64,000 nt of DNA. It comes from Bradyrhizobium sp. SZCCHNS1050 (GTDB lineage: Bacteria; Pseudomonadota; Alphaproteobacteria; Rhizobiales; Xanthobacteraceae). Location of the stretch: assembly GCF_032484785.1 (NCBI RefSeq), contig NZ_JAUETR010000001.1, positions 3,909,501-3,973,500 on the forward strand, written 5' to 3'. This document shows, piece after piece, positions 24,448-32,814 of the stretch. Below the pieces are notes generated by a model that was not told the DNA's origin, did no database searches, and worked only from the letters and a program-made list of their open reading frames with translations. Position numbers and translations under genes: made by a program. Within the stretch, counting starts at the first letter, position 1. Every line of letters starts with the position of its first letter.

Positions 24448-25860
24448 TCAGTCGTTGCTTGGCGCGAGCGCGCTCGCGGTCTGCTGTGCGCTGTCTTCGC
24501 CGCTCGCGACTCCGCCGTTGACGGCGGCCGACAGCTCGGCCTCGGCGAGGAAGAAGTCTCTGACGGCGTCGATCGCGGCGCGGCGCGAGGCCAGGCGCTG
24601 CCGCGCCTCGAGCAGCAGCGCGAAGATGTCGACCTGCATGCTGGAATAGCGCAGCTGCATCTCCTCGCTGATGATCCGGCGCAGCGGCAGCACCTCGCGG
24701 GCGTAATGGCCGGCGATGTCGAAGGCCGCGCGGTAGCTGCGATAGGCGTCGCGCGCCTCGGAGCGGACGGTGACGGCGCGCTCGGTCAGGCGGTTGAAGG
24801 CGATGTTGTAGGTCTCGGCCGCCTGCCGCACGCGGACCTCGCCGCCGTCGAAGATCGGGATCTGGAACTGCACGTCGTAGCCGCGTTCGCGGATGACGCG
24901 GCCGTCGGGCTCGACGGTCTTGCGGTCGAGGCCGGCGAGATCGAGCAACGTGACGAAGCGCGTCGCCTCGCTGAGCTGCAGCGCGGTGGCGAGCGCCGTG
25001 AGCTCGAGGCGGGCGACCTGCAGATCGATGCGATGGCCGACGGCATCGGCCTCGACGAAGGGCTGGCTCAGCGGGCGGCGCGGCAGCGCCGGCAGCCGAT
25101 CGGGCAGGCGGAAATTCAGATCGTCGCCCCACAGGCCCATCAGACGGATCAGCCGCTCGCGGGCGCTTCCTGCGGCACGGCGGGCGGTGGCGAGCTCGGC
25201 CGTGGTCTCGGCATAGAACACCTGCTCGCGCGCCTGATCGAGCCGGTTGAGCGCGCCGGTCTCGCCGAGCTTCGAGGCGAGCTTCGCGGTCGCCTCCGCG
25301 GCCGATTGCGCCTCGACGAGAAGGCCGACCAGCTCGTTGGCGGCGACGGCGCGGACCTGCGCGCGGCGGACCTCCGCGGCGAGCCGCAGTGTCGCCAGCG
25401 CGGCCTTCAATTGTGCCTGGCGAAACCGCTCGCGCGCGATCTCCGAGCGCAGCGGCAAGGTGGCGAGCGCGAGGATGTCGCCGGCGACCTGACGCTCGGC
25501 CTCCAGCGCGCCGTCGCCGCTGATGCGCATGAGGGAGAAGGTCGGGTTGGGCGGCAGGCTGGCCTCCACCATGTCCGCCTCGCTGAGCGCGAGGGCGCTG
25601 TAGGCGGCCTGCAGGCCCTTGTTGTTGAACAGCGCGACCTGCACGGCGGCATCGGCCGACAAGGGCCGGGCGAGCAGCCGGCGCGTCGCAGCGCGGACGC
25701 GCTCAGCGTCGTCATCGCCTCTCACCGAGGCGACCTCCTTGCCGGTGATGTGGCCGGCGATGTCCGCGACGGCGCTCATGCCGCCGTCCGCCGAGAACGA
25801 GGCACAGCCTGCGAGCGCAAGTGCTGCGGCGAGCGCCGCGAGCCTGATGGTCCCCTGCAT
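24448..25860 (-). CDS. TolC-family outer-membrane efflux lipoprotein
   Basis: This 470-residue protein has a lipoprotein signal with lipobox LAGC at about residues 16-19. Two outer-membrane-efflux (TolC/OEP) repeats follow, made of long helices with Ala/Arg heptads (for example LRLAAEVRRAQVRAVAANELV and ATRRLLARPLSADAAVQVALFNNKGLQAAYSALALSEADMVEA, given here as landmarks). TolC proteins form the outer-membrane duct for tripartite efflux. No RND pump or membrane-fusion protein is in this operon, so it must use partners elsewhere. It lies 13 bp upstream of the multicopper oxidase gene, which implies a copper-linked role. Confidence 0.87.
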   Translation of the reverse strand: MQGTIRLAALAAALALAGCASFSADGGMSAVADIAGHITGKEVASVRGDDDAERVRAATRRLLARPLSADAAVQVALFNNKGLQAAYSALALSEADMVEASLPPNPTFSLMRISGDGALEAERQVAGDILALATLPLRSEIARERFRQAQLKAALATLRLAAEVRRAQVRAVAANELVGLLVEAQSAAEATAKLASKLGETGALNRLDQAREQVFYAETTAELATARRAAGSARERLIRLMGLWGDDLNFRLPDRLPALPRRPLSQPFVEADAVGHRIDLQVARLELTALATALQLSEATRFVTLLDLAGLDRKTVEPDGRVIRERGYDVQFQIPIFDGGEVRVRQAAETYNIAFNRLTERAVTVRSEARDAYRSYRAAFDIAGHYAREVLPLRRIISEEMQLRYSSMQVDIFALLLEARQRLASRRAAIDAVRDFFLAEAELSAAVNGGVASGEDSAQQTASALAPSND

Positions 25861-25870
25861 GTGGCGCTCC

Positions 25871-26161
25871 TTAGCGGCTCGGCTCAGGGCGCGGTGCGCC
25901 GGGGTCGGCGCGCTGGCCCCATGCGGCCGGCGCGGCCGGGCGCAGCGGCGTGTAGGGTCCGACGACGCCCGACATGCGCACGGGCGCAGCGTTCGCCGCC
26001 GGATCGGCCGGATCAGCCCCGGCTAACGCGACCGTGCGCGGCTGGCAGGCGGCGAGGCTCGTCGCGGCAAGCAGCGTCAATGCGCCGGCGACGACGGAGA
26101 ATGGCAGGCTGCGCCGCGCCGGACATGCGGCAGCGGGCGTCGCCCTGGATTGCGACAACAT
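25871..26161 (-). CDS. Small proline-rich lipoprotein of the copper operon
   Basis: The 96-residue product has a basic N-terminus, a hydrophobic run (FSVVAGALTLLAATS) and a lipobox-like LAAC at about residues 36-39, so it should be a lipoprotein. The mature part is short, Pro/Ala-rich and without cysteines or histidine clusters (VRMSGVVGPYTPLRPAAPAAWG). No known family is recognised. It lies 10 bp upstream of the TolC-family gene and in the same direction, so it is very probably co-transcribed with the copper genes. Confidence 0.7.
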   Translation of the reverse strand: MLSQSRATPAAACPARRSLPFSVVAGALTLLAATSLAACQPRTVALAGADPADPAANAAPVRMSGVVGPYTPLRPAAPAAWGQRADPGAPRPEPSR

Positions 26162-26230
26162 GAGGTATCCTTGGTCTGATGAAACGCGAGCGGCCGCGCG
26201 TCGTTTGCGCGCGAAGCCGGGATCGTTCGC

Positions 26231-26698
26231 TCAGGCCAGGACGATGGGGGGACGGTACAGGCGCGGCGGCGTGCGGCCGGGCAGGCCTTCGTCGCGCGCA
26301 ACGACGCCGGTGGCAGCGAGGCGGGCGGGGAGGGCGACTGCCGGCAGCGTGGCGGCCAGGCCCACGGCGCACATCATGGCGCAGCACGGACCCGGCATCT
26401 TGCCATGATCGTGGTGCGACGGTGCGGGAGCTGGAGCGTGCATTCCGGCGTCGGCGACAGGATGAGCATGATGATGGGCGTGCGCCGCAATTGTCTGCGG
26501 CATCGCCGTCATGACCATCTCGTGGCGAGCCGCGTCGTGAGGCGAGACCACGGCGCCAACGACGGTCTCGTCGAGACAGGGCGCCGCCCCCGCGCCGAGC
26601 GCGAGCGCCACGCCGGGGCTGACCACGCAGACGAGGTAAGCAAGGACGAGCAGCCGTCCTGCCACCATCAGCATCTTCCGTGTCAGTCCCAACGACAT
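26231..26698 (-). CDS. Cys/His/Met-rich membrane protein at the head of the copper operon
   Basis: The 155-residue product starts at ATG 26698; the longer frame upstream crosses the divergent promoter region. It has one N-terminal hydrophobic helix, then a His/Met-rich segment (HEMVMTAMPQTIAAHAHHHAHP, MHAPAPAPSHHDHGKM) and a CCAMMC motif before a second hydrophobic helix. Such clusters are ideal for binding copper. The layout recalls DUF2946-type proteins that precede copper genes. As first gene of the operon it may sense or buffer periplasmic copper; that is inference from composition and position. Confidence 0.65.
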   Translation of the reverse strand: MSLGLTRKMLMVAGRLLVLAYLVCVVSPGVALALGAGAAPCLDETVVGAVVSPHDAARHEMVMTAMPQTIAAHAHHHAHPVADAGMHAPAPAPSHHDHGKMPGPCCAMMCAVGLAATLPAVALPARLAATGVVARDEGLPGRTPPRLYRPPIVLA

Positions 26699-26723
26699 GC
26701 GCGGCCAATCACTCCAATCCGGC

Positions 26724-26750
26724 GCGCAACCTAATGATAAAGCGTTGCGC
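26724..26750. promoter_or_regulatory. Inverted repeat in the copper operon promoter
   Basis: GCGCAAC-N13-GTTGCGC has perfect 7-bp arms and starts 26 bp upstream of the first copper-operon gene. It may be an operator, or a hairpin in the leader RNA. The regulator is not encoded next to it. Confidence 0.4.
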
Positions 26751-26838
26751 CGCCAAGAGGGCCGAACCGTGATCGTGCAGATCCCTCCTGTTGCGCTGCT
26801 TCTGCATGCCCATTGCCGCAGCAATGTGGCTTGACCTG

Positions 26839-28107
26839 ATGCGGTGCGGCAACGAAGTTGCTGAAATCGTGCACGGACCCAATACAAGATTCGAGCAAGC
26901 GCCTCATTTCATTCCGGACTCGCGCCAGGCCTGGGCGCGGCTGGCGCTTGCGCTCGTCATCGGTTCCATCGGCGGCGCGGGGATGTGGACCGTCGTCGTC
27001 GTTCTGCCGGTCGTGCAGGCCGAGTTCGCCGCCAGCCGCGGCGCGGTCTCGCTGGCCTACACGCTGACGATGTTCGGCTTCGGCCTCGGCGGCGTCATCG
27101 TCGGCCGGATCACCGACCGCTTCGGCATCGTCACCGCAATGGCGCTCAGCATCGCGACGACGGCCGCGGCCTATCTGCTCGCCGGCGCCTCGGTGACGCT
27201 GTGGCAGTTTCAGGCGGTGTATTTCCTGGTCGGGCTCGGCTCGTCCGTCACCTTCGCGCCGCTGATGGCGGAGGCGTCGCACTGGTTCGTGCGCTATCGC
27301 GGCCTCGCCGTCACCATCGTCGCCTCCGGCAACTACGTCGCCGGCACGGTATGGCCGCCGCTGGTGAATTGGGGCGTGCAGCAGATCGGCTGGCGCGCCA
27401 GCCATGTCGCGCTCGGTGTGTTCTGCGCGGTGACGATGAGCGCGCTGCTCCTGGTGTTGCGCGCCCGCATGGATGGCGCCGGCGCGCAGAATCATGCCAG
27501 CGCGGCGCCGCCGCAACTGGAGCTGCCGATCTCCACCAATGCGCTGACGGTGCTGCTCAGCGTCGCCGCGATCGCCTGCTGCGTGGCGATGGCGATGCCG
27601 CAGGTGCACATCGTCGCCTATTGCGGCGATCTCGGCTACGGCGTCGCCATCGGCGCGCAGATGCTGTCCTTGATGATGGCGCTCGGCATCGTCAGCCGGA
27701 TCGGCTCCGGCTTTCTCGCCGATCGCATCGGCGGCGTCAGAACCTTGCTGATCGGCTCGCTGGCGCAGGGTTTTGCGCTGCTGTTCTATCTGTTCTTCGA
27801 CGGCCTGACGTCGCTCTATCTGATATCGGGCATGTTCGGCCTGTTCCAGGGCGGCATCGTACCGAGCTATGCGATCATCGTGCGTGAGGCGATGCCGGCG
27901 CGCGAGGCCGCCACCCGAGTCGGCATCATCATCTTCGCCTCGGTGTTCGGCATGTCGTTCGGCGGCTGGGTCTCGGGCGTCATCTTCGACGCCACGGGGT
28001 CCTATTCGGCGGCCTTCGCCAACGGCATCGCGTGGAATGGCCTGAACTTGGCCATCGTCGTGACGCTGCTGATCCTGGCACGACGGCAACACCGGCTGGC
28101 AGCCTGA
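26839..28107 (+). CDS. MFS transporter (OFA-like)
   Basis: A 12-helix major facilitator of about 420 residues. The signature between helices 2 and 3 reads GVIVGRITDRFGIVTAMAL, and the equivalent in the second half is GIVSRIGSGFLADRIGG. The sequence style (SHWFVRYRGLAVTIVASGNYVAGTVWPPL) resembles oxalate/formate-antiporter-type and monocarboxylate-like MFS proteins, but the substrate is open. The start is uncertain: ATGs at 26806, 26824 and 26839 and a TTG at 26791 are all in frame and none has a good ribosome site. It is divergent from the copper operon. A hairpin follows the stop. Confidence 0.85.
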   Translation: MRCGNEVAEIVHGPNTRFEQAPHFIPDSRQAWARLALALVIGSIGGAGMWTVVVVLPVVQAEFAASRGAVSLAYTLTMFGFGLGGVIVGRITDRFGIVTAMALSIATTAAAYLLAGASVTLWQFQAVYFLVGLGSSVTFAPLMAEASHWFVRYRGLAVTIVASGNYVAGTVWPPLVNWGVQQIGWRASHVALGVFCAVTMSALLLVLRARMDGAGAQNHASAAPPQLELPISTNALTVLLSVAAIACCVAMAMPQVHIVAYCGDLGYGVAIGAQMLSLMMALGIVSRIGSGFLADRIGGVRTLLIGSLAQGFALLFYLFFDGLTSLYLISGMFGLFQGGIVPSYAIIVREAMPAREAATRVGIIIFASVFGMSFGGWVSGVIFDATGSYSAAFANGIAWNGLNLAIVVTLLILARRQHRLAA

Positions 28108-28133
28108 AACAAGAGGCGTTGCACGAGAGCCAC

Positions 28134-28155
28134 AGCCGGAGCCCAATATCCGGCT
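28134..28155 (+). terminator. Candidate terminator after the MFS gene
   Basis: The stem AGCCGGA/TCCGGCT with an 8-nt loop lies 26 bp after the stop codon and is followed only by TATATG, so termination strength is uncertain. Confidence 0.5.
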
Positions 28156-28417
28156 TATATGCACGTCGTCATACAAAATCCCGGCGGCCGCCGCAAATCG
28201 ATCGAATCACGTCACGCAACTATGGAACTCGATCGGAGCCGATCGCGGCCATTTGGCCTCGGGCGCGCTCCGCATCGCGAGGTTGGTTGTCGCGAGGTCT
28301 CAGCCGAGGCCGCGGTCGCCCGTCGCATGCCTGACGCAGGCAGGCCTCGAGGTGAATGCTCCGGACGGGTCGAGAACGCTGCGGCGGCATCGCGATGGTG
28401 CAGGAGGCCGTTGCGCT

Positions 28418-29734
28418 ATGTCCATCGTCACGAAGGCAGCTTCGCAAGTCGCGCTCGCCGCGCTCGCAGCCGGACTCATGCTGAGCCAGGCATCGGCGCA
28501 GGCCTGGCCGCAGCTGCAACAACAACCGCCGCAGCCGCCGCGCCCGGCAGCGACCCGCTCCATCATCGTGCCCGTCGCCCCGGCCGCCCGGCCGAACGGC
28601 GCGCCCGTGATCCCCGCGCCGCCACGTCCCGCCGGCCTGCCGGCGTCGCTGTCGCCCGCGCCCGGTAGCGGGCCGGACGTGTGGCGGCTGCCCAACCCGA
28701 CCGACGTCAACGACGGCACCGTCACCATCATCACCGCGCCGGCCGGCGGCGCCACCTCCGTGTTCGGCTCGGACATGGCACGCGTGCTCGATGATCAGAC
28801 CAACGTCCGCGTGCTGCCGGTGCTCGGCAAGGGACCGGTGCGCAACGTCTCGGATATTCTGTTCCTGAAGAGCATCGACATGGGCGCGGTCGCCGCCGAC
28901 GTGCCCGAATTCTATCGCCTGCAATACGGCATTCCCGACATCACCTCGCAGCTCCGCTACATCGCGCGGCTCTATCACAACGAGATCCATGTCATCGCGC
29001 GCTCCTCGATCCGCTCGATCTTCGATCTCAACGGCAAGCGCGTCATCGCGCCGACCGATGTCGGCTTCTATTCCGCGCGCGTGATCTTCAACCGGCTCGG
29101 CCTGACGGCGTCGTTCGACTACGCGACCGATGACGCCAAATCGATCCAGAAGCTGATCGATGGCGACGCCGACGCCTACATCGTCTCCACCGGCAAGGTG
29201 TTCCAGCTCGCCCGCAACATCAGGAACGACAACCGCGCGCTGCACCTGGTGACGATCCCCTACGACCGCCGGCTGCAGGACCTCTATCTGCCGACGACAT
29301 TGTCCTCCGAGGAATATCCGAACCTGCTCAACCCCGGCGAGACGATCGAGACGGTGGCGATCGGCATGCTGCTCGTCAGCTACAATTGGCCGGAGAATAC
29401 CGAGCGCTACCGAAAGGTGGCGCGCTTCGTCGAGGCGTTCTTCGCCAACTACGACGAGTTCATGAAGCCGCCGCGGCATCCGAAATGGCGGGAGTCGAGC
29501 ATCGTCGCCGCGATCCCGAACTGGAAGCGGTTCAAGGCTGCGGAAGAGTGGCTGCTGGCGCACAACATGGTGCCGCGGCCGCAGGTCGCCGACGTGCGCC
29601 AGACCCAGTTCGAGAGCTTCGTGCGCCAGAGCGGGGGACAGCTGTCGAACGATCCGGCTGAGCGCAGCGCCCTGTTCCGCCAGTTCCTGCAATGGCGCCA
29701 GCAGCATGGCGGGCCGCCGACGCCGTCGCGCTGA
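28418..29734 (+). CDS. TAXI-family TRAP solute-binding protein (paralogue 2)
   Basis: This 438-residue protein starts at ATG 28418, with AGGAGG about 10 nt upstream. A signal peptide (to about residue 30) and a Pro/Ala-rich linker (about 30-85) precede the TAXI fold. Landmarks are NEIHVIARSSIRSIFDLNGKRVIAPTDVG-type substrate-binding strands, TDDAKSIQKLIDGDADAYIVSTGK and LPTTLSSEEYPNLLNPGE. The C-terminal part matches the TAXI protein at 17624-18793 almost motif for motif. Like that gene it lacks adjacent TRAP membrane subunits. The long linker is unusual for a binding protein and may tether it away from the membrane or a partner. Confidence 0.85.
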   Translation: MSIVTKAASQVALAALAAGLMLSQASAQAWPQLQQQPPQPPRPAATRSIIVPVAPAARPNGAPVIPAPPRPAGLPASLSPAPGSGPDVWRLPNPTDVNDGTVTIITAPAGGATSVFGSDMARVLDDQTNVRVLPVLGKGPVRNVSDILFLKSIDMGAVAADVPEFYRLQYGIPDITSQLRYIARLYHNEIHVIARSSIRSIFDLNGKRVIAPTDVGFYSARVIFNRLGLTASFDYATDDAKSIQKLIDGDADAYIVSTGKVFQLARNIRNDNRALHLVTIPYDRRLQDLYLPTTLSSEEYPNLLNPGETIETVAIGMLLVSYNWPENTERYRKVARFVEAFFANYDEFMKPPRHPKWRESSIVAAIPNWKRFKAAEEWLLAHNMVPRPQVADVRQTQFESFVRQSGGQLSNDPAERSALFRQFLQWRQQHGGPPTPSR

Positions 29735-29753
29735 GCTGTCAGCTCGCGGTTGT

Positions 29754-30581
29754 CTACTTCGCGAGCTCTTTCGAACGCGCCGTGGCCGCCGCGACCGCCT
29801 TGGTCAGCAGCGGCTGGAAGCCGTCGGCTCCCATCAGCACCGACAGCGCCGCCGCGGTGGTGCCGCCCGGCGAGGTGACGTTCTGGCGCAGGGTGGCGGA
29901 CGGCAGGTCCGATTGGCGCAGCAGCTCGCCGGCGCCCGACACGGTGTGGCGCGCGAGCTTCGTCGCCAGGGACTCGGGCAGGCCGGCGGCGACGCCGGCG
30001 CGGGCGAGCTCCTCGGCGAGCAGGAACACATAGGCGGGCCCCGAGCCGGACACGGCAGTCACCGCGTCCATCAGCGCCTCCTCGTCGACCCATTCCACCG
30101 CGCCGGTGGCACGCAGCAGCGCGTCCGTCAGCCCCCGCTGCGCGGCGCTGACGTTGCCGGCCGGCACGGCCACGGTGATGCCCCGGCCGATCGCGGCGGG
30201 CGTATTCGGCATCGCGCGCACGACCGCGCCGCCGATCGTTTGCTGCAGGCCGGCGATCGTCGTCCCCGCCATGATCGACAGCACCAGCGTCGCGTCGCCG
30301 ACCCACGGCTTCAAGGCGGGGCCGGCGTCGGGGAACATCTGCGGCTTGACGGCAACGATGACGACCTCGGCCGGCGCGGTCGCCGTCGGATTGAGGCGGA
30401 CGCCTCGGGCCTTTAGCGCCGTGATCTCGGCCGACGGCATCGGCTCGATCACGACCACGCGCGCGGGATCGAGCCCGCCGGCCAGCCACCCGGTCAGCAT
30501 TGCCCCGCCCATCTTGCCGGCGCCGGCCAGCACGATGGTGCCGGTGAGCTGATGAAGCAGGTTGTTGTCCGCTGATGTCAC
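29754..30581 (-). CDS. proC: Pyrroline-5-carboxylate reductase ProC
   Basis: ProC catalyses the last step of proline synthesis, reducing pyrroline-5-carboxylate with NAD(P)H in the cytosol. The 275-residue length is normal. It has the N-terminal Rossmann motif VLAGAGKMGGAML, the substrate-side motif VRAMPNTPAAIGRG, and the C-terminal family signature AVSGSGPAYVFLLAEEL followed by LRQNVTSPGGTTAAAL. The gene is convergent with the TAXI gene and followed upstream by a nested palindromic repeat. The YbjN gene to its right runs in the same direction and a YbjN-proC order is common in Rhizobiales. Confidence 0.95.
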   Translation of the reverse strand: MTSADNNLLHQLTGTIVLAGAGKMGGAMLTGWLAGGLDPARVVVIEPMPSAEITALKARGVRLNPTATAPAEVVIVAVKPQMFPDAGPALKPWVGDATLVLSIMAGTTIAGLQQTIGGAVVRAMPNTPAAIGRGITVAVPAGNVSAAQRGLTDALLRATGAVEWVDEEALMDAVTAVSGSGPAYVFLLAEELARAGVAAGLPESLATKLARHTVSGAGELLRQSDLPSATLRQNVTSPGGTTAAALSVLMGADGFQPLLTKAVAAATARSKELAK

Positions 30582-30593
30582 GACGCACTCCGC

Positions 30594-30719
30594 TGTCGTC
30601 CCTGCGAAAGCAGGGACCCATAACCACCGGCGGTTCTAGTGGAGCAGGGGCAGAGCGACAAGTGTCGCGCGCCACACGGACATCACGCGGTATGGGTCCC
30701 TGCGTGCGCAGGGACGACA
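30594..30719. repeat. Nested palindromic element between proC and the YbjN gene
   Basis: Two 29-bp arms (30594-30622 and 30691-30719) are complementary at 27 of 29 positions. Each arm is itself a small hairpin, CCCTGC-GAAA-GCAGGG in the left arm. The 68-bp middle is not repeated elsewhere in the window. It has the form of a MITE-like or REP-doublet element. Confidence 0.8.
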
Positions 30720-30743
30720 CCGCGTGTCAGGAAGCGGCGGCGG

Positions 30744-31244
30744 CTACGCCTCGCCCTCTGTATCGAACAGCGCCGCCGCCATGGCCTCCTGGGTCGACTT
30801 GCCGGCCCAGACCACGAACTGGAAGGCCGGGAAATAGCGCTCGCAGGCGTGGATGGCGCCCGCCAGCATGCTCTCGCATTGCAGTCCCGACGCGGTGATC
30901 CCGCCGGGCAGCACCAGGGCCTGGCGGTGCATCACCATGCCGGTGTGGGTCCAGATGTCGAAATGACCGAGCCAGAGCTGCTCGTTGATCGCGGCGATCA
31001 GCCGCTGCACCTCGGCGCGGCGCGCCTCGGGAATCTTCATGTCGAAGGCACAGGCCAGATGCAGCGCCTCGATCTCCGCCATCCAGGTGAAGGAAAGCTG
31101 ATAGTCGGTCCACTGGCCCTTGGAGGCGATCGTGATCTCGTCCTCGCCGGAGCGCTCGAACATCCAATTGTTGTCGGCCGCAATGGTCTCGACCACGCTC
31201 AGCGGATGATCTGCGGAATCGATAGTGCTTTCGAGCAGGGACAT
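30744..31244 (-). CDS. YbjN domain protein
   Basis: A 166-residue soluble protein starting MSLLESTIDSADHPLSVVET. It shows the YbjN pattern: DNNWMFERSGEDEITIASKGQW, then YQLSFTWMAEIEALHLACAFDMKIP, and INEQLWLGHFDIWTHTGMVMHRQAL. YbjN folds like type III secretion chaperones and in enterobacteria affects motility and stress responses, but its biochemical role is unsettled. It is encoded upstream of proC in the same direction, though a palindromic repeat lies between the genes. The frame is open further upstream, but only this start gives the family N-terminus. Confidence 0.85.
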   Translation of the reverse strand: MSLLESTIDSADHPLSVVETIAADNNWMFERSGEDEITIASKGQWTDYQLSFTWMAEIEALHLACAFDMKIPEARRAEVQRLIAAINEQLWLGHFDIWTHTGMVMHRQALVLPGGITASGLQCESMLAGAIHACERYFPAFQFVVWAGKSTQEAMAAALFDTEGEA

Positions 31245-31644
31245 GCCGTCTCGACCTCGTCTTCTTGATCTCGTTGGTACATACGCGGCGACCCGGCCCA
31301 CGCCCTCTCGGCGCTTCGCGACCCGGCTTGCAGTCCCGGAGGTACCCCGAGGCGTGCGAGGACAAACTGATGTGATTTGCGGAATCTGCGCAACGGGGGG
31401 GCGAGTCCGTCCACAGCCAAACACCGCTTCGTCCACAACTCCTGTCCGGCCTGTGGAATCATCGGCGAACGAGAACAAAACGGAATCGGACTCGCCGCAG
31501 CCGCTCGGTCTGAGGTGATTTGGCCGCGGGAACGACCGTGAGCGTCTGCATGGCCGCCCGTCGCGGACCGCGGGCGTGAGGCCTTGCCGCAGCCGCCGAC
31601 CGCCTGCATAGTTCATTCAGGCCGTCCATCCGGGCGGCCGATGT
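31245..31644. other. Intergenic region before the FMN riboswitch
   Basis: This region must contain the leftward YbjN promoter and the rightward ribH promoter. I found no supported gene, repeat or hairpin in it. Frames on both strands are typical GC-rich noise without ribosome sites. Confidence 0.4.
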
Positions 31645-31829
31645 TCTCAGGGCGGGGTGAAATTCCCCACCGGCGGTAAGCGTTCTCGGTCGAGCGCGAG
31701 CCCGCGAGCGCCTTCTCGGCAAGGCACGGTCTGGAGAATTCTGTTCTCCGGAACGCGTCGCGCAGAGAAGGGTCAGCAGATTCGGTGCGATTCCGAAGCC
31801 GACGGTCACAGTCCGGATGAAAGAGAACG
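31645..31829 (+). promoter_or_regulatory. FMN riboswitch (RFN element) controlling ribH
   Basis: The conserved RFN core is present in order: TCAGGGCGGGGTGAAATTCC and CCCACCGGCGGTAAGC at the 5' side, GAGCCCGCGAGCGCC, then GGTCAGCAGATTCGGTG, TCCGAAGCCGACGG, and TCACAGTCCGGATGAAAGAG at the 3' side. These build the six-helix junction that binds FMN. A variable stem of normal size lies between. Downstream, a CCCCGCG-containing hairpin (about 31836-31866) without a U-run precedes the ribH ribosome site, so control may be at translation or by Rho. High FMN should lower RibH synthesis. Confidence 0.95.
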
Positions 31830-31909
31830 GGTCCCGGCACCCCGCGCAATCCCGCGTGGGGGCGTCGTCGTTCCGTGTGCCCTGATTCTGGTCTCTGACG
31901 AGGACAACC

Positions 31910-32515
31910 ATGAATCAGATGTTGCAAGACGCGCCTACTGATACGCCCACCGACACCATCGCTGTAGGAACGTCGCCGCCGGCGGATACGCCGGTCGCGT
32001 TACCGCCCGACGAGTCGCCACCGGCGCCGTCGCATCCGCGCTTCAGCAAGCCGCAGCGCGTCGCCTTCGTGCAATCGGCCTGGCATCGCGACGTCGTCGC
32101 CGAATGCCGTCTGGCCTTTCTCGACGAGATCGAGGCGCGCCACATCCCGCGCGATCGTGTCGACATCTTCGAGGTGCCAGGCTCGTTCGAGATCCCGCTG
32201 CATGCGCAGCTCCTGGCCAAGACGCGGCGCTATACCGCGATCGTCGCGGCCGGCCTCGTCGTCGACGGCGGCATCTACCGCCACGAATTCGTCGCCGACA
32301 CCGTCATCAAGGCGCTGATGGACGTGCAATTGCGCACCGAGGTGCCGGTGTTCTCCGCGGTGCTGACGCCGCAGCAATTCCACGAGACGCAGGCGCATTT
32401 CGAGTTCTTCCGCAAGCATTTTGCGACCAAGGGCATCGAGGTGGCGACCGCCTGCGCCGAGACGCTGCTGAGCCTGGAGCGGCTGCGCAGCCAGGTCGCG
32501 GCGGGGATTATCTGA
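31910..32515 (+). CDS. ribH: 6,7-dimethyl-8-ribityllumazine synthase, RibH2 type
   Basis: Lumazine synthase makes the direct precursor of riboflavin. The 201-residue protein has the substrate motifs SAWHRDVV, GSFEIPLHAQ and AAGLVVDGGIYRHEFVA, and LTPQQFHE near the end. The DGGIYRHEFV block is characteristic of the RibH2 (Brucella-type, decameric) branch, not the icosahedral RibH1 branch. It is placed alone under an FMN riboswitch, as RibH2 genes of Rhizobiales often are. The first 45 residues are a Pro/Thr-rich extension absent from typical RibH2 proteins. GAGGA precedes ATG 31910. A strong hairpin follows the stop codon. Confidence 0.93.
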   Translation: MNQMLQDAPTDTPTDTIAVGTSPPADTPVALPPDESPPAPSHPRFSKPQRVAFVQSAWHRDVVAECRLAFLDEIEARHIPRDRVDIFEVPGSFEIPLHAQLLAKTRRYTAIVAAGLVVDGGIYRHEFVADTVIKALMDVQLRTEVPVFSAVLTPQQFHETQAHFEFFRKHFATKGIEVATACAETLLSLERLRSQVAAGII

Positions 32516-32524
32516 GGCGGACGG

Positions 32525-32552
32525 TGTGTGGCCGGTCACGGCCGGCCACACA
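32525..32552 (+). terminator. Hairpin directly after ribH
   Basis: A perfect 11-bp stem TGTGTGGCCGG/CCGGCCACACA with a 6-nt loop begins 10 bp past the ribH stop. No T-run follows, so it is a weak intrinsic terminator or an RNA-stabilising hairpin. Confidence 0.6.
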
Positions 32553-32595
32553 TGCTTCAGTGTCGGGAGCCGAGGTCTCACCGCGACGGCGGCCT

Positions 32596-32630
32596 GCTCC
32601 CCTCCCCGCAAGGGGGAGGGGAACTCACCG
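32596..32630 (+). repeat. Solo arm of the G/C-rich palindromic repeat before coxC
   Basis: The sequence CTCCCCTCCCCGCAAGGGGG with a trailing AGGGGAACTCACC matches the right arm of the full repeats at 35276, 38399 and 40669. The left, quadruplex-forming arm is missing here. Confidence 0.65.
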
Positions 32631-32814
32631 CGTTCGCCGCTCCAGATCGAATCCAACGTCTGGCGCCACGCCAATCAAGCTTGCCGCCCTCGCTTGTCCC
32701 CCAGCGACAACGCGCCCCCTCACGCTCCCCGCCTTGTGTTGTCAATTTCCTCGCCACCCCTGTAAAATCTCCCTTGGGAGGAGGCTGGCCCGTGGCGACG
32801 GGCGGCCGACAAGG

